DNA of 64,000 nucleotides, from contig NSIP01000012.1 of assembly GCA_002737725.1 (NCBI GenBank), positions 22,359 through 86,358 on the forward strand. Reading direction: 5' to 3'. Positions 1-9,543 of this stretch are shown piece by piece (the stretch's first letter is position 1; every line of letters begins with the position of its first letter). This DNA is from Rhodospirillaceae bacterium (GTDB lineage Bacteria; Pseudomonadota; Alphaproteobacteria; Rhodospirillales; Rhodospirillaceae). A program made the position numbers and the translations under genes. The notes beneath the pieces were generated by a model. It worked only from the letters and a program-made list of their open reading frames with translations, ran no database searches and was not told the DNA's origin.

Positions 1-1
1 C

Positions 2-331
2 CGTATCAGCCCACGCAAGTTAAACCTGGTGGCACAAAGCATTCGCGGGAAGTCGGCGGATAAAGCGCTGGCTGAGTTGGAATTCTCTCCGCGTCGTATC
101 TCGCGCGTCGTCAAGACGGTGCTGGAATCGGCCATTGCGAATGCTGAAAACAATCATCAACTCGACGTCGACCAGTTAGTCGTGTCGCAAGCCTTCGTCG
201 GAAAGTCTTTGGTAATGAAGCGCTTCAGCCCACGGGCGCGTGGCCGCGTCGGCAAGATCGTGAAGCCCTTTAGCAATTTGACGATTGTCGTGCGCGAAAA
301 GAGCGAGACTGAATCTAAGGAGCGTGCCTAA
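2..331 (+). CDS. rplV: 50S ribosomal protein L22 (5' end outside window)
   Basis: L22 binds 23S rRNA and lines the peptide exit tunnel. The gene is cut by the window edge: frame +2 is open from base 2 and reads [20 protein letters not shown], the normal L22 N-terminal region, so the GTG at 29 is an internal codon and not the start. The C-terminal part has the [10 protein letters not shown] and [17 protein letters not shown] segments of the L22 hairpin and tail. The stop codon overlaps the rpsC start by one base (TAATG), indicating translational coupling. Only a few N-terminal residues should be missing. Confidence 0.97.
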   Translation, partial: RISPRKLNLVAQSIRGKSADKALAELEFSPRRISRVVKTVLESAIANAENNHQLDVDQLVVSQAFVGKSLVMKRFSPRARGRVGKIVKPFSNLTIVVREKSETESKERA

Positions 332-1017
332 TGGGTCAGAAAGTCAACCCTATTGGTCTTCGCCTGGGCATTAACCGGACGTGGGATTCTCGTTGGTATG
401 CCGGCCGCAATGAATACGCGAAGCTGTTGCACGAAGATTTGAAAATCCGCGCTTACTTGCGCAAACGTTTGGCCCAGGCCGGCGTGTCGCGCATTGTGAT
501 CGAGCGTCCTGCGAAAAAGGCTCGCGTGACAATTCACACGGCGCGCCCCGGTGTTGTCATCGGCAAAAAAGGTGCAGATATCGAAGTGATCCGCAAGGAT
601 CTGCAGAAGATGACGGGCAACGAACTCAGCCTGAACATCCTCGAGATCCGCAAGCCGGAAATCGATGCGCAGCTGGTGGCCGAGAATATTACGCAGCAGC
701 TCGAGCGCCGCGTTGCGTTCCGCCGTGCCATGAAGCGCGCCGTACAAGCTGCCATGCGTTTAGGCGCAGAAGGCATTCGTATTAACTGCTCTGGCCGTTT
801 GGGTGGCGCGGAAATCGCGCGCATCGAATGGTACCGCGAAGGTCGCGTGCCCTTGCACACCCTGCGCGCTGATATCGATTACGGTGAATCGACCGCCTTC
901 ACCACCTACGGCACCTGCGGCGTTAAAGTCTGGGTGTTTAAGGGTGAGGTCATGGAACATGACCCGATGGCCCAAGATAAACGTATGGCCGAGAATACGA
1001 CGCCAGCAAGAACCTAA
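331..1017 (+). CDS. rpsC: 30S ribosomal protein S3
   Basis: S3 sits at the mRNA entry of the small subunit. The 228-residue product has the standard start [20 protein letters not shown], a KH domain with [17 protein letters not shown] near residues 75-91, and the C-terminal S3 signature around [20 protein letters not shown]. The length is normal for the family. ATG overlaps the rplV stop by one base. A 50-base gap separates it from rplP. Nothing is unusual in the sequence. Confidence 0.98.
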   Translation: MGQKVNPIGLRLGINRTWDSRWYAGRNEYAKLLHEDLKIRAYLRKRLAQAGVSRIVIERPAKKARVTIHTARPGVVIGKKGADIEVIRKDLQKMTGNELSLNILEIRKPEIDAQLVAENITQQLERRVAFRRAMKRAVQAAMRLGAEGIRINCSGRLGGAEIARIEWYREGRVPLHTLRADIDYGESTAFTTYGTCGVKVWVFKGEVMEHDPMAQDKRMAENTTPART

Positions 1018-1067
1018 GGAAAACGTAACCCGGGGCGATCCTCGCACCGAGATTATGAGCAACGATC

Positions 1068-1481
1068 ATGCAGTCACCGAAACGAACAAAATATCGCAAG
1101 GCCTTCAAAGGCCGCATTAAGGGCATAGCCAAAGGTGGCTTTACCTTAAACTTTGGAACCTTTGGCCTCAAAGCCTTGGAACCCGATCGTATGACCGCTC
1201 GTCAAATTGAGGCGGCTCGACGTGCGCTCACGCGCGCACTTAAGCGTCAAGGTCGCGTGTGGATCCGGGTATTCCCTGATGTGCCGGTGTCGACCAAGCC
1301 CGCCGAAGTGCGGATGGGTTCAGGTAAGGGTACGCCCGAGTATTGGGTCTGCCGCGTGAAACCCGGACGCATATTGTTCGAAGTGGACGGCGTTTCAGAA
1401 GCGGTGGCGCGTGAAGGCTTTACGCTGGCGGCTGCAAAGCTGCCGATTAAGACAAAGATTGTCGCCCGTATTGGCGGCTAA
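1068..1481 (+). CDS. rplP: 50S ribosomal protein L16
   Basis: L16 helps organise the A-site tRNA region of the large subunit. The 137-residue product begins [19 protein letters not shown], close to the usual [11 protein letters not shown] start, and carries the internal motif [20 protein letters not shown] followed by [11 protein letters not shown], which are diagnostic for L16. The length is standard. It lies between rpsC and rpmC in the expected order, 25 bases ahead of rpmC. Confidence 0.98.
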   Translation: MQSPKRTKYRKAFKGRIKGIAKGGFTLNFGTFGLKALEPDRMTARQIEAARRALTRALKRQGRVWIRVFPDVPVSTKPAEVRMGSGKGTPEYWVCRVKPGRILFEVDGVSEAVAREGFTLAAAKLPIKTKIVARIGG

Positions 1482-1506
1482 GAAGACTTAAGACAGGACG
1501 ACGACG

Positions 1507-1710
1507 ATGGCCAAAGCAGCGGATATTCGAGCCAAGACCGACGATGAACTCGCCACACGTATGGGTGAGTTGAAGAAAGCGCAATTCAATATGCGCTTTC
1601 AGAAAGCATCGGGTCAGCTCACCAACACCGCGCAGGTCAACGAAGCGCGTAAAGAGATCGCGCAAGTTCAGACCGTGATCGGCGAACGTCGCCGAGCCGT
1701 GTCTAAATAA
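1507..1710 (+). CDS. rpmC: 50S ribosomal protein L29
   Basis: This small protein (67 residues) sits near the tunnel exit, where it forms part of the docking site for SRP and trigger factor. The sequence is mostly two helices, with the L29 pattern LKKAQFNMRFQKASGQLTNT followed by a basic tail ending RRRAVSK. It lies between rplP and rpsQ, as in most bacteria. A purine-rich AGGACGACGACG stretch precedes the ATG. Confidence 0.96.
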   Translation: MAKAADIRAKTDDELATRMGELKKAQFNMRFQKASGQLTNTAQVNEARKEIAQVQTVIGERRRAVSK

Positions 1711-1733
1711 AGCGCGAGTGAAAGGGTAAGGCT

Positions 1734-1973
1734 ATGCCAAAGCGTATTCTTCAGGGTGTCGTGGTCAGCGACAAGCAGGACAAGACAGTTGTCGTGCGTG
1801 TCGAGCGCCGGATCATGCATCCGATTTATAAGAAATTCATTCGCCGCTCTAAGAAGTATGCGGCTCATGACCCCGCGAATGCCGGCAAAATCGGAGACAT
1901 CGTACGTATCCGCGAATGCCGCCCAATTTCGAAGTCGAAGCGGTGGGAACTGGTTGAGGAGCAGGCGAAATAG
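1734..1973 (+). CDS. rpsQ: 30S ribosomal protein S17
   Basis: S17 is a primary 16S rRNA-binding protein of OB fold. The 79-residue product starts [20 protein letters not shown] and contains the family signature [20 protein letters not shown]. The length is typical for alphaproteobacteria. It follows rpmC by 23 bases and precedes rplN by 45 bases. Confidence 0.97.
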   Translation: MPKRILQGVVVSDKQDKTVVVRVERRIMHPIYKKFIRRSKKYAAHDPANAGKIGDIVRIRECRPISKSKRWELVEEQAK

Positions 1974-2018
1974 CGCCTTTCTACTTGGCGTGACGTCCCT
2001 CAACGAAGGATCGAAACA

Positions 2019-2387
2019 ATGATTCAGCAACAAACAAATCTCGAAGTCGCCGACAACTCCGGTGCCAAGCGCGTGATGTGTATCAAAGTGCTCGGTGGGT
2101 CTAAGCGTAAATATGCCAGCGTAGGCGACGTGATTGTCGTCTCCGTCAAAGACGCAATCCCTCGTGGGCGCGTCAAAAAGGGCGATGTTCATCGTGCCGT
2201 CATCGTTCGTACAGCTTTCCCGCTGCGCCGCGCCGACGGAACCATAATTCGGTTCGACCGCAATGCCGCTGTTCTGATCAGCAAGCAGGACGAGCCCATC
2301 GGAACCCGCATCTTCGGGCCGGTAACGCGCGAATTGCGCAGCAAGAACTTTATGAAAATCATCTCACTGGCCCCAGAGGTGCTGTGA
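2019..2387 (+). CDS. rplN: 50S ribosomal protein L14
   Basis: L14 contacts 16S rRNA at an intersubunit bridge and is the docking site for silencing factor RsfS. The 122 residues are full length. The start [19 protein letters not shown] and the later [13 protein letters not shown] and [12 protein letters not shown] segments are characteristic. The stop TGA overlaps the rplX ATG by one base, so translation of the two is probably coupled. Confidence 0.98.
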   Translation: MIQQQTNLEVADNSGAKRVMCIKVLGGSKRKYASVGDVIVVSVKDAIPRGRVKKGDVHRAVIVRTAFPLRRADGTIIRFDRNAAVLISKQDEPIGTRIFGPVTRELRSKNFMKIISLAPEVL

Positions 2388-2704
2388 TGGCCAAACTCAA
2401 AGTCAAAAAAGGCGACAAGGTCGTTGTGTTGACCGGTCGCGACAAAGGCAAGACGGGCGCAGTGCTCAAGGCGTTCCCGCGCGATAACAAAGTGATCGTG
2501 CAGGGCGTGAACATGATCAAGCGTCACACTAAGCCTTCGACGACACAGCAGGGTGGTATTATTCAGCGCGAGGCGAAGATCCACGTCTCCAACATCGCGC
2601 ATATCGATCCAAAAGATAACAAGCCGACACGGGTCGGTTTCAAGTTACTCGAAGATGGCACTAAGGTTCGCATCTCGCGCCGGACCGGCGAAGTCATCGA
2701 CTAG
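2387..2704 (+). CDS. rplX: 50S ribosomal protein L24
   Basis: L24 starts large-subunit assembly by binding the 5' end of 23S rRNA. The product is 105 residues from the ATG that shares its A with the rplN stop. A GTG one codon upstream is also open but less likely. The KOW motif is visible as [18 protein letters not shown] at residues 6-23, followed by the L24 segment [16 protein letters not shown]. Length and position are normal. Confidence 0.97.
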   Translation: MAKLKVKKGDKVVVLTGRDKGKTGAVLKAFPRDNKVIVQGVNMIKRHTKPSTTQQGGIIQREAKIHVSNIAHIDPKDNKPTRVGFKLLEDGTKVRISRRTGEVID

Positions 2705-2721
2705 ATCAAGGACGTACGACA

Positions 2722-3264
2722 ATGGCGCGTTTGCGTGAACACTACGAAAAGACGGTTAAAGCGAACTTGATCACCAAGTTCGGGTATAAGAACGTCATGG
2801 CTGTGCCCAAGTTGACGAAGATTGTCATCAATATGGGCGTCGGCGAAGCCTCCCAAGATCGTAAAAAGATTGAAGGTGCGGTCGATAACCTGACAGCGAT
2901 TGCTGGCCAGAAGCCGATCATTACGCGCTCGAGCAAAGCGATCGCAAATTTTAAGCTGCGTGAAGGGCAACCCGTGGGTTGCACCGTGACGTTGCGCAAA
3001 ACGCGGATGTACGAATTCCTTGATCGTCTGGTCAACGTGGCCTTGCCGCGCGTGCGCGATTTCCGCGGATTGCCGCCGAAGTCATTTGACGGTTCGGGCA
3101 ACTACAACATCGGCCTTAAAGAACAAATTGTATTCCCTGAAATCAACTACGATAAAATTGACAAAGTTCGGGGCATGAACATCACCATATGCACGACAGC
3201 CAAGACCGACGAAGAAGCATTCGCGCTTCTCGAAGGTTTTGATCTGCCGTTCCAGAAGAACTAG
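2722..3264 (+). CDS. rplE: 50S ribosomal protein L5
   Basis: L5 binds 5S rRNA and forms part of the central protuberance. The 180-residue sequence contains the classic signature [18 protein letters not shown] near residue 30 and the [20 protein letters not shown] segment near residue 90. It ends GFDLPFQKN. It is of normal length and precedes rpsN by 19 bases. Confidence 0.98.
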   Translation: MARLREHYEKTVKANLITKFGYKNVMAVPKLTKIVINMGVGEASQDRKKIEGAVDNLTAIAGQKPIITRSSKAIANFKLREGQPVGCTVTLRKTRMYEFLDRLVNVALPRVRDFRGLPPKSFDGSGNYNIGLKEQIVFPEINYDKIDKVRGMNITICTTAKTDEEAFALLEGFDLPFQKN

Positions 3265-3283
3265 ACCAAGCGGAGCTGAGACG

Positions 3284-3589
3284 ATGGCGAAAACAAGCAC
3301 AGTGCAGCGCAATAAAAAGCGCATCCGAATGACGAAGCAGTTTTCTGCGCGCCGCGCGAAACTGAAGGCGATCATTATGGATCATGACACCGGTGCCGAA
3401 GATCGCTTCGAAGCTGTTGTGAAGTTGGCGCAATTGCCGCGCAACAGCGCAGCGAACCGTAGACAAAATCGTTGCGAACTTACTGGGCGCCCCCGCGCAG
3501 TTTACCGCAAATTTAAGATGGCTCGTAACAAGCTGCGGGAGTTGGCCTCCAAAGGTCAGATCCCCGGCATGGTTAAGTCGAGCTGGTAA
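3284..3589 (+). CDS. rpsN: 30S ribosomal protein S14 (zinc-free type)
   Basis: S14 contacts the 3' domain of 16S rRNA in the small-subunit head. The 101-residue length and the absence of CxxC pairs show the long zinc-independent C-minus form. The start at [20 protein letters not shown] is chosen because the 15 upstream in-frame codons overlap rplE and do not match the family. The C-terminal motif [20 protein letters not shown] is conserved. Confidence 0.97.
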   Translation: MAKTSTVQRNKKRIRMTKQFSARRAKLKAIIMDHDTGAEDRFEAVVKLAQLPRNSAANRRQNRCELTGRPRAVYRKFKMARNKLRELASKGQIPGMVKSSW

Positions 3590-3601
3590 GGAGGACAGGC
3601 A

Positions 3602-4000
3602 GTGTCTCTATCCGATCCGATCGGCGATTTGTTGACCCGTATTCGCAATGGTCAGCAAGCCGGCAAGTCCAGTATTCTGGCGCCCGCATCGAAGCAACGT
3701 GAGAACGTTCTTCGTGTTCTTGAGCGCGAGGGTTATATCCGTGGCTTCGAGCGCTCGAATCAGCGCGAGGGCGTGGACGAACTCAAAATCGAGTTAAAGT
3801 ACAACGAAGGCGAGCCGGTGATCAGCCAGATCATGCGTGTCTCGACGCCGGGACGTCGTGTGTACGCCAAAATCAAAGACTTGCCGAAAGTTTACAACGG
3901 CCTTGGAATTTCGATTTTGTCGACGCCACGCGGAATTATGTCCGACGGCGAAGCGCGCCAAGCCAATGTTGGTGGCGAAATTATCTGCCAAGTATTCTAA
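3602..4000 (+). CDS. rpsH: 30S ribosomal protein S8
   Basis: S8 is a primary 16S rRNA binder and, in enterobacteria, the translational regulator of the spc operon. The 132-residue product starts at GTG, preceded by a strong AAGGAGG ribosome-binding site at 3589-3595. The N-terminus reads SLSDPIGDLLTRIRNGQQAG, and the C-terminus has the signature STPRGIMSDGEARQANVGGE. The length is normal. Confidence 0.98.
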   Translation: MSLSDPIGDLLTRIRNGQQAGKSSILAPASKQRENVLRVLEREGYIRGFERSNQREGVDELKIELKYNEGEPVISQIMRVSTPGRRVYAKIKDLPKVYNGLGISILSTPRGIMSDGEARQANVGGEIICQVF

Positions 4001-4051
4001 CGAAGGGTACACGCAGGGCTGGTTACCGGCCCGCGAGTGAGGAAAACGAAT

Positions 4052-4585
4052 ATGTCGCGCGTAGGAAAAAATCCCGTGAATATCCCGACCGGCGTCACTG
4101 CGACGCTGAGTGGCGCCGTCTTGGCGGTCAAGGGTAAGCTCGGCGAGCTGAAACTCAACCTGACCGACCTGGTCGTCACTGAAGTAAAAGACGGCAAGGT
4201 GTGGATCAAGAATACGAATGAATCCAAGCGTTCACGGCAGATGTGGGGCACAACCCGCGCACTGGTGAACAACATGGTTCAAGGCGTGAGTCAGGGCTAC
4301 AAAAAAATTCTCGATATTAATGGCGTCGGCTTGAAGGCTCAGGCGCAGGGCAAAAAACTCAATCTGAATTTGGGTTTATCGCATGATGTCGTTTTCTCGA
4401 TACCCGAAGGTATCGATATTAAAACGCCGACAGCGACTCAGATTGAAATTACTGGCGCCGACCGTCAGCGCGTTGGTCAAGTCGCAGCTGAAATTCGCGC
4501 GCACAAGGCCCCTGAGCCCTATAAAGGCAAGGGTATTAAGTACAGTGATGAGAAAATCTTGCGTAAAGAAGGCAAGAAGAAATAA
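4052..4585 (+). CDS. rplF: 50S ribosomal protein L6
   Basis: L6 lies near the sarcin-ricin loop and the factor-binding centre. The 177-residue product starts [20 protein letters not shown]. An upstream in-frame ATG at 4037 is rejected because MSRVGK is the universal L6 start and GAGGAAAACGA at 4039-4049 can serve as its ribosome-binding site. The C-terminal motif is [20 protein letters not shown], which is diagnostic. Confidence 0.98.
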   Translation: MSRVGKNPVNIPTGVTATLSGAVLAVKGKLGELKLNLTDLVVTEVKDGKVWIKNTNESKRSRQMWGTTRALVNNMVQGVSQGYKKILDINGVGLKAQAQGKKLNLNLGLSHDVVFSIPEGIDIKTPTATQIEITGADRQRVGQVAAEIRAHKAPEPYKGKGIKYSDEKILRKEGKKK

Positions 4586-4614
4586 TCGGGCTGATTGGCT
4601 CAAGGACGCATACG

Positions 4615-4977
4615 ATGACCGGCAAGACATCAACTTTCAATCGGCGCCAAGCGCGCAACCGCTTCAAGCTGAAAAGCAGCGCGAAGGGTACGGCACGCCT
4701 CTGTGTGTTTCGCTCTGGGCGTCATATTTACGCGCAGATCATTCACGACGTGGACGGTAAAACGCTTGCTGCCGCTTCTTCGGTTGAAGCCGATGTGATT
4801 GCGCAAGTGAAAAAAGGCACGGGTAAAACCGCAGCAACGGCTGTTGGAAAAATCCTGGCCGATCGCGCGGTCAAGGCTGGCGTGAAGAAGGTTGTATTTG
4901 ATCGTGGTGGCTATATTTACCACGGACGTATTAAGGCCCTGGCTGACGCAGCGCGCGAAGCTGGCCTGTCGTTCTAA
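4615..4977 (+). CDS. rplR: 50S ribosomal protein L18
   Basis: L18 carries 5S rRNA into the large subunit together with L5. The 120-residue product has the basic N-terminal segment [20 protein letters not shown], the motif [18 protein letters not shown], and the conserved end [20 protein letters not shown]. The length is standard. It lies 29 bases after rplF and 33 bases before rpsE. Confidence 0.98.
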   Translation: MTGKTSTFNRRQARNRFKLKSSAKGTARLCVFRSGRHIYAQIIHDVDGKTLAAASSVEADVIAQVKKGTGKTAATAVGKILADRAVKAGVKKVVFDRGGYIYHGRIKALADAAREAGLSF

Positions 4978-5010
4978 TTGAGAGCTAGAGACGAAGAAGG
5001 ATGAACTAAG

Positions 5011-5637
5011 ATGGCACGTGCACCTCAAGGCGTGGAAAAATCTGAACGCGGCGGGCGCAAGGAGCGTGGCGGCCGTGATCGTGGCCCAGATCGTGGTGGT
5101 CGTGATCGCGAGAAGGGTGAAGACGATCTGATTGACAAGCTCGTTCACATCAACCGTGTTGCTAAGGTTGTGAAGGGTGGGCGCCGTTTCGCATTCGCCG
5201 CTTTGGTGGTTGTTGGCGATGGCAAGGGCCGCGTCGGTTATGGGTCAGGCAAGGCACGTGAAGTGCCTGAAGCGATCCGCAAAGCGACCGAACAAGCCAA
5301 ACGTAATATGATCCGCATTCCACTGCGCGAAGGCCGCACGCTTCATCATGATCTACGTGGCCGTTTTGGTGCAGGTAAAGTAATTATGCGCGCAGCTCCG
5401 GCCGGAACCGGCATTATCGCGGGTGGCCCAATGCGCGCCGTGTTCGAAACCATGGGTGTCCAAGACATCGTGGCCAAGAGCGTCGGCAGCAACAACCCCC
5501 ACAACATGGTGAAGGCGACATTTGCCGGACTTCAACTCATGTCCTCACCGCGTATCGTTGCTGCAAAGCGCGGCAAAAAAGTGGCCGACATTATTGGTCG
5601 CCGCGAAGATGCGGGTAAGGAAGCGAAGGAGGCTTAA
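5011..5637 (+). CDS. rpsE: 30S ribosomal protein S5 with RGG-rich N-terminal extension
   Basis: S5 helps decoding accuracy and mRNA unwinding at the entry channel. The core from about residue 45 is typical: [20 protein letters not shown], then [13 protein letters not shown] and [19 protein letters not shown]. The 208-residue length reflects an N-terminal extension of roughly 40 residues with repeated RGG and RD units (residues 10-38), predicted to be disordered and strongly charged. Such basic extensions are seen in alphaproteobacterial S5. The stop is three bases before the rpmD start. Confidence 0.97.
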   Translation: MARAPQGVEKSERGGRKERGGRDRGPDRGGRDREKGEDDLIDKLVHINRVAKVVKGGRRFAFAALVVVGDGKGRVGYGSGKAREVPEAIRKATEQAKRNMIRIPLREGRTLHHDLRGRFGAGKVIMRAAPAGTGIIAGGPMRAVFETMGVQDIVAKSVGSNNPHNMVKATFAGLQLMSSPRIVAAKRGKKVADIIGRREDAGKEAKEA

Positions 5638-5640
5638 GTC

Positions 5641-5844
5641 ATGGCGACAAAAAAGAACGATAAGACTGTGACCGTCCGCCAGATTCACAGCGGATTGGGA
5701 CGATATAAAAACCAGCGCGATACCTTGGTGGGCCTTGGCCTCAACCGGATCGGCGCGGTGAGCACACTTGAGGATACGCCAGCGGTGCGCGGGATGATTA
5801 ATTGCGTGCAGCATCTGGTGGAAGTTGTTCAAGACGCTAAATAG
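5641..5844 (+). CDS. rpmD: 50S ribosomal protein L30
   Basis: The 67-residue product has a lysine-rich start and the L30 core [20 protein letters not shown] followed by [20 protein letters not shown]. It is a small large-subunit protein contacting 23S rRNA. It is separated from rpsE by three bases, so the two are almost certainly co-translated. About 75 bases with no obvious gene follow before rplO. Confidence 0.96.
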   Translation: MATKKNDKTVTVRQIHSGLGRYKNQRDTLVGLGLNRIGAVSTLEDTPAVRGMINCVQHLVEVVQDAK

Positions 5845-5919
5845 CGTTGAGTACGTTCATGCGAGATTGAGATAACGGTCGACACATCATCGGCCGTTCT
5901 AAATAGGGATGTGACGGCG

Positions 5920-6426
5920 ATGAAGTTAAATCAATTGAAGAACCGCCCCGGGTCGACCCATACCCCGAAGCTGCTGGGTCGCGGAATCGGATCGGGCCTG
6001 GGCAAGACCTCGGGTCGCGGCGTGAAGGGCCAGAAGGCACGCACAGGCGTATCCATCAATGGCTTCGAAGGCGGCCAGATGCCCATGTATCGGCGTATCC
6101 CCAAGCGCGGATTTACCTCGTTGGCACGCAAAGATTATGCCGTGGTGAATGTGGGCCGTATTCAAGCTGCCATCGATTCTGGTGACCTGAAGGGCGACAA
6201 GATTAACGCTGAGGCTTTGATGAACGCTGGCCTTGTGCGGCGTGAACTCGATGGCGTGCGCTTGCTGGGCTCGGGTGTCCTGAAGGCGAAGTTGTCGATC
6301 GAAGTTGATGGCGCGACTAAGTCCGCGCTTGCCGCCGTTGAAAAAGCGGGCGGAACCGTCACGATTATTCCGGCACAGCAACACCAGCCGGGCCCGAAGG
6401 AACGCAAGAAAAAAGCCGCGAAGTAA
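5920..6426 (+). CDS. rplO: 50S ribosomal protein L15
   Basis: L15 is a late-assembly 23S rRNA-binding protein. The 168-residue product starts [20 protein letters not shown]. The GTG three codons upstream (5911) is open but gives an atypical N-terminus. The glycine-rich [20 protein letters not shown] and [18 protein letters not shown] segments are diagnostic. The lysine-rich tail is normal. It precedes secY by 45 bases. Confidence 0.97.
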   Translation: MKLNQLKNRPGSTHTPKLLGRGIGSGLGKTSGRGVKGQKARTGVSINGFEGGQMPMYRRIPKRGFTSLARKDYAVVNVGRIQAAIDSGDLKGDKINAEALMNAGLVRRELDGVRLLGSGVLKAKLSIEVDGATKSALAAVEKAGGTVTIIPAQQHQPGPKERKKKAAK

Positions 6427-6471
6427 TCGCAGCTTTCTTCACGCACATCTGAACCGAAAAGAGCATCATCG

Positions 6472-7824
6472 ATGGCTTCAGCCGCCGATAATATTGCAGC
6501 AAATATAAACCTAGGAGCCTTCTCAAAGGCGACTGAGTTGAAGCGACGCATTTGGTTTGTGCTTGGTGCGCTGATTGTATATCGCGCGGGCACGTTCATC
6601 ACCTTGCCTGGGATAGACCCGCTGGTGATGGCTGACATTATCAAAACCCAAAGCCAAGGTGTGTTGGGGTTATTCGACGTTTTCGCTGGCGGCGCACTTT
6701 CACGCATGAGCATCTTTGCGCTGAACATTATGCCTTACATTTCGGCGTCAATCATCATTCAGTTGATGTCCTCTGTCAGCCCGCAGATGGAGCAGATGAA
6801 GAAAGAGGGCGTAAATGGCCGCATTCGCCTGAACCAGTACACACGTTACCTGACGGTGATGATCACGGCGCTGCAAGCTTTTGGCATTGCATCTGGACTT
6901 GAAAGTGCAACGGGTGCCAATGGCGCGCCTGCAGTCGTAAACCCTGGCTTGTTTTTTCAGTTCACGACGGTCATCACGCTGGTCGGCGGCACCATGTTCT
7001 TGATGTGGCTCGGCGAGCAGATGACAGACCGCGGAATCGGCCAAGGTATTTCGGTGCTGATTTTCGCAGGCATTGTGGCAGGCCTTCCGGGCGCTCTCGC
7101 GGGCACTTTAGAATTGGGTCGCACCGGCGCCTTGTCATCCTTCATCATTATTCTGATGGGCGTGGGCTCAATCGCGACCATCGCCTTCATTATTTTCATG
7201 GAACTCGGCCAACGACGTATTCTGGTGCAGTACCCTAAACGACAAGTGGGTGCGCGCGTCATGGGTGGCGAAAGCTCGCACCTGCCACTCAAGGTGAATA
7301 CTGCTGGCGTAATCCCGCCGATTTTTGCGAGCTCTTTGTTGCTTCTGCCTTTGACTATTGCGGGCTTCCAAGGGGCCGGCGGCGGAGATGGCGGTGGTAT
7401 TCTCAATACCATGGGCGCGCTTTTGGGTCGTGGCCAACCTCTGTACATGATTTTGTATTCAGTCATGATCATCTTTTTTGCGTTTTTCTATACCGCAGTG
7501 GTGTTCAATCCCTCTGAGACGGCTGAGAATTTGCGTAAGTACGGCGGTTTCGTGCCCGGGATTCGTCCAGGAAAAAACACAGCAGAATATCTGGATTATG
7601 TTCTGACGCGTTTGACAGTTGTGGGTGGTATCTACCTGATTATCGTCTGCCTCATTCCAGAATTTCTGATCTCAAAACTGAGCGTACCGTTTTACTTCGG
7701 CGGAACCAGTTTGCTGATCGTCGTCAACGTCACTATTAATACGATGCAGCAGGTTCAATCTCACCTGTTGGCGCACCAATACGAAGGCCTTCTGAAGAAG
7801 GCCCGTCTTCGGGGTAAGAAATAA
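6472..7824 (+). CDS. secY: Protein translocase subunit SecY
   Basis: SecY is the channel of the Sec translocon in the inner membrane. The 450-residue product has about ten hydrophobic segments. It contains the first signature GLFDVFAGGALSRMSIFALN (residues 64-83), then PYISASIIIQLM, the EQMTDRGIGQGIS segment, and the cytosolic loop RRILVQYPKRQVG. The C-terminus is basic (KKARLRGKK). The stop overlaps the adk start by one base (TAATG), the common secY-adk arrangement. secE and secG are not in the window. Confidence 0.98.
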   Translation: MASAADNIAANINLGAFSKATELKRRIWFVLGALIVYRAGTFITLPGIDPLVMADIIKTQSQGVLGLFDVFAGGALSRMSIFALNIMPYISASIIIQLMSSVSPQMEQMKKEGVNGRIRLNQYTRYLTVMITALQAFGIASGLESATGANGAPAVVNPGLFFQFTTVITLVGGTMFLMWLGEQMTDRGIGQGISVLIFAGIVAGLPGALAGTLELGRTGALSSFIIILMGVGSIATIAFIIFMELGQRRILVQYPKRQVGARVMGGESSHLPLKVNTAGVIPPIFASSLLLLPLTIAGFQGAGGGDGGGILNTMGALLGRGQPLYMILYSVMIIFFAFFYTAVVFNPSETAENLRKYGGFVPGIRPGKNTAEYLDYVLTRLTVVGGIYLIIVCLIPEFLISKLSVPFYFGGTSLLIVVNVTINTMQQVQSHLLAHQYEGLLKKARLRGKK

Positions 7825-8480
7825 TGGTGGGCAAACGCCTCATCATGATGGGCCCTCCCGGAGGCGGGAAGGGAACCCAGGCCAAGCGTATCCAAGAGCG
7901 CTACAACGTGTTGCAGCTCTCCACGGGGGATATGTTGCGCGCGGCCATTGCGGCAGGCTCGCCGGTTGGCAAGCAGGCGAAGGCAGTGATGGATGCCGGG
8001 AAATTAGTGTCCGATGATTTGTTGATCGAGATGATCGACAAGCGATTGGACGATAAGGATTGCGCCAATGGGTTCGTTCTGGACGGGTTTCCCAGAACGA
8101 TTCCACAGGCCGAAGGCCTTGAAAATTTGATGGCCAACAAAGGCCTTAAACTTGACGCGGCGATTGAGGTCCGGGTGCCGGACGAAAAGCTTTTGGAGCG
8201 CCTCACGGGTCGCTATACATGCGCCAAGTGCGGCGAGGGCTACCACGATAAGTTTAAGCTGCCGAAGGCGGCGGGTGTCTGTGACGTGTGCGGCGGGAAG
8301 GAATTCTCGCGCCGGTCCGACGATAAGGCCGATACGGTCAAAACCCGGCTCAAGGCATACCACGCACAGACGGCACCTCTTTTGCCCTTTTACGAGCGCA
8401 AGGGGGTGCTGAAAGTAGTCGACGGCGACCGGGACATTGGACTTGTTGCCGCTGATTTAGAACGTATTTTAGGGCTGTGA
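7824..8480 (+). CDS. adk: Adenylate kinase with Cys4 LID domain
   Basis: The enzyme catalyses AMP + ATP to 2 ADP and balances the adenylate pool. The 218 residues include the P-loop GPPGGGKGTQ at residues 10-19, the AMP-binding region LSTGDMLRAA, and DGFPRTIPQA. The long LID carries two cysteine pairs, CAKC and CDVC, spaced as in zinc-binding adenylate kinases. The ATG overlaps the secY stop, so expression is linked to the ribosomal operon. Length is normal for the long form. Confidence 0.97.
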   Translation: MVGKRLIMMGPPGGGKGTQAKRIQERYNVLQLSTGDMLRAAIAAGSPVGKQAKAVMDAGKLVSDDLLIEMIDKRLDDKDCANGFVLDGFPRTIPQAEGLENLMANKGLKLDAAIEVRVPDEKLLERLTGRYTCAKCGEGYHDKFKLPKAAGVCDVCGGKEFSRRSDDKADTVKTRLKAYHAQTAPLLPFYERKGVLKVVDGDRDIGLVAADLERILGL

Positions 8481-8487
8481 GCGTCGA

Positions 8488-8515
8488 TTGACTCAAAGAG
8501 CTAAGTGCCTATAAT
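8488..8515 (+). promoter_or_regulatory. Strong sigma70-type promoter ahead of rpsM
   Basis: TTGACT at 8488-8493 and a perfect TATAAT at 8510-8515 are separated by 16 bases in the 102-base gap between adk and rpsM. It lies about 67 bases before the rpsM start. It would give the alpha operon (rpsM-rpsK-rpoA-rplQ) its own promoter in addition to read-through from the spc genes. Assignment is from consensus matching only. Confidence 0.75.
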
Positions 8516-8582
8516 GGCGCGCTTTTTCGGGGTCGCATTGGCGCTCACCAAACAATTGAACGATTAAAAAGGAGTACGGGCC

Positions 8583-8960
8583 TTGGCACGTATCGCTGGC
8601 GTCAACTTACCGACAAATAAGCGGGTTGTGATTGCTCTTCGCTATATTTTCGGAATCGGACCGACCAATGCGCGCAACATTTGCGCCAAAGTCGGCATCG
8701 ATGCGGCACGTCGGGTCAATCAATTGACAGAAGACGAGATCATTCGCATTCGCGATATGATCGATAAAGATTTTACGGTGGAAGGCGATCTCCGTCGCGA
8801 AGTGGCCATGAACATCAAACGTTTGATGGATCTAGGTTCTTATCGCGGGCTTCGTCATCGCAAAGGTTTGCCCGTGCGCGGTCAGCGCACGCACACCAAT
8901 GCGCGCACCCGCAAGGGTCCGGCCAAGCCGATCGCAGGCAAAAAGAAGGTCACGAAGTAA
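8583..8960 (+). CDS. rpsM: 30S ribosomal protein S13
   Basis: S13 in the head of the small subunit contacts P-site tRNA and bridges to the large subunit. The 125-residue product starts at TTG with AAAAGGAGT at 8568-8576 as its ribosome-binding site. It has the signature [20 protein letters not shown] at the N-terminus and the tail [20 protein letters not shown]. The rare TTG start is supported by the exact family N-terminus. Confidence 0.97.
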   Translation: MARIAGVNLPTNKRVVIALRYIFGIGPTNARNICAKVGIDAARRVNQLTEDEIIRIRDMIDKDFTVEGDLRREVAMNIKRLMDLGSYRGLRHRKGLPVRGQRTHTNARTRKGPAKPIAGKKKVTK

Positions 8961-9008
8961 TTCGACTTCCGACCACACGCAACGCAAGACGACAAACTGG
9001 AACGACAT

Positions 9009-9446
9009 ATGGCAAAACCCGCAACCGAAGCTGCTGCTGGCGGCAACGCTGCTGCTCCCGCAGCTGGCGCACCTCGCGCCCGCAAGAAAGAGCGCAAAAA
9101 CATTAGCTCGGGCATCGCGCACGTCAACGCGACGTTCAACAACACCATGATCACCATCGCCGATATGCAAGGCAATACGATTGCCTGGTCGTCAGCAGGA
9201 ACCATGGGCTTTAAGGGCTCGCGTAAATCGACCCCGTATGCGGCTCAGGTTGCAGCAGAAAGCGCTGGCAAGAAAGCCATCGAGCACGGCATGAAAACCG
9301 TTTCCGTTTTGGTTAAGGGCCCAGGTACGGGCCGTGAGTCGGCCTTGCGCGCATTGCAAGCTGTCGGTTTCACCGTGACGTCGATCCAGGACGTTTCACC
9401 AACACCTCATAATGGTTGCCGTCCGCGCAAGCGTCGGCGCGTCTAA
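9009..9446 (+). CDS. rpsK: 30S ribosomal protein S11 with Ala-rich extension
   Basis: S11 forms part of the mRNA exit-side platform. The conserved core starts near residue 31 with [20 protein letters not shown] and ends [20 protein letters not shown], both diagnostic. The first 25 residues are Ala- and Gly-rich ([20 protein letters not shown]), longer than in enterobacteria and probably disordered. The total length is 145 residues. The 97-base gap to rpoA contains no separate gene. Confidence 0.97.
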   Translation: MAKPATEAAAGGNAAAPAAGAPRARKKERKNISSGIAHVNATFNNTMITIADMQGNTIAWSSAGTMGFKGSRKSTPYAAQVAAESAGKKAIEHGMKTVSVLVKGPGTGRESALRALQAVGFTVTSIQDVSPTPHNGCRPRKRRRV

Positions 9447-9543
9447 TACTTTTACTTTAGGACGCCGGTCGGAAACGGCTCGGCGATTTTTGCACCCTCT
9501 GATTGGGGTGTTTGGACCAACAATTCGTAGGCGGAACAAAGCC

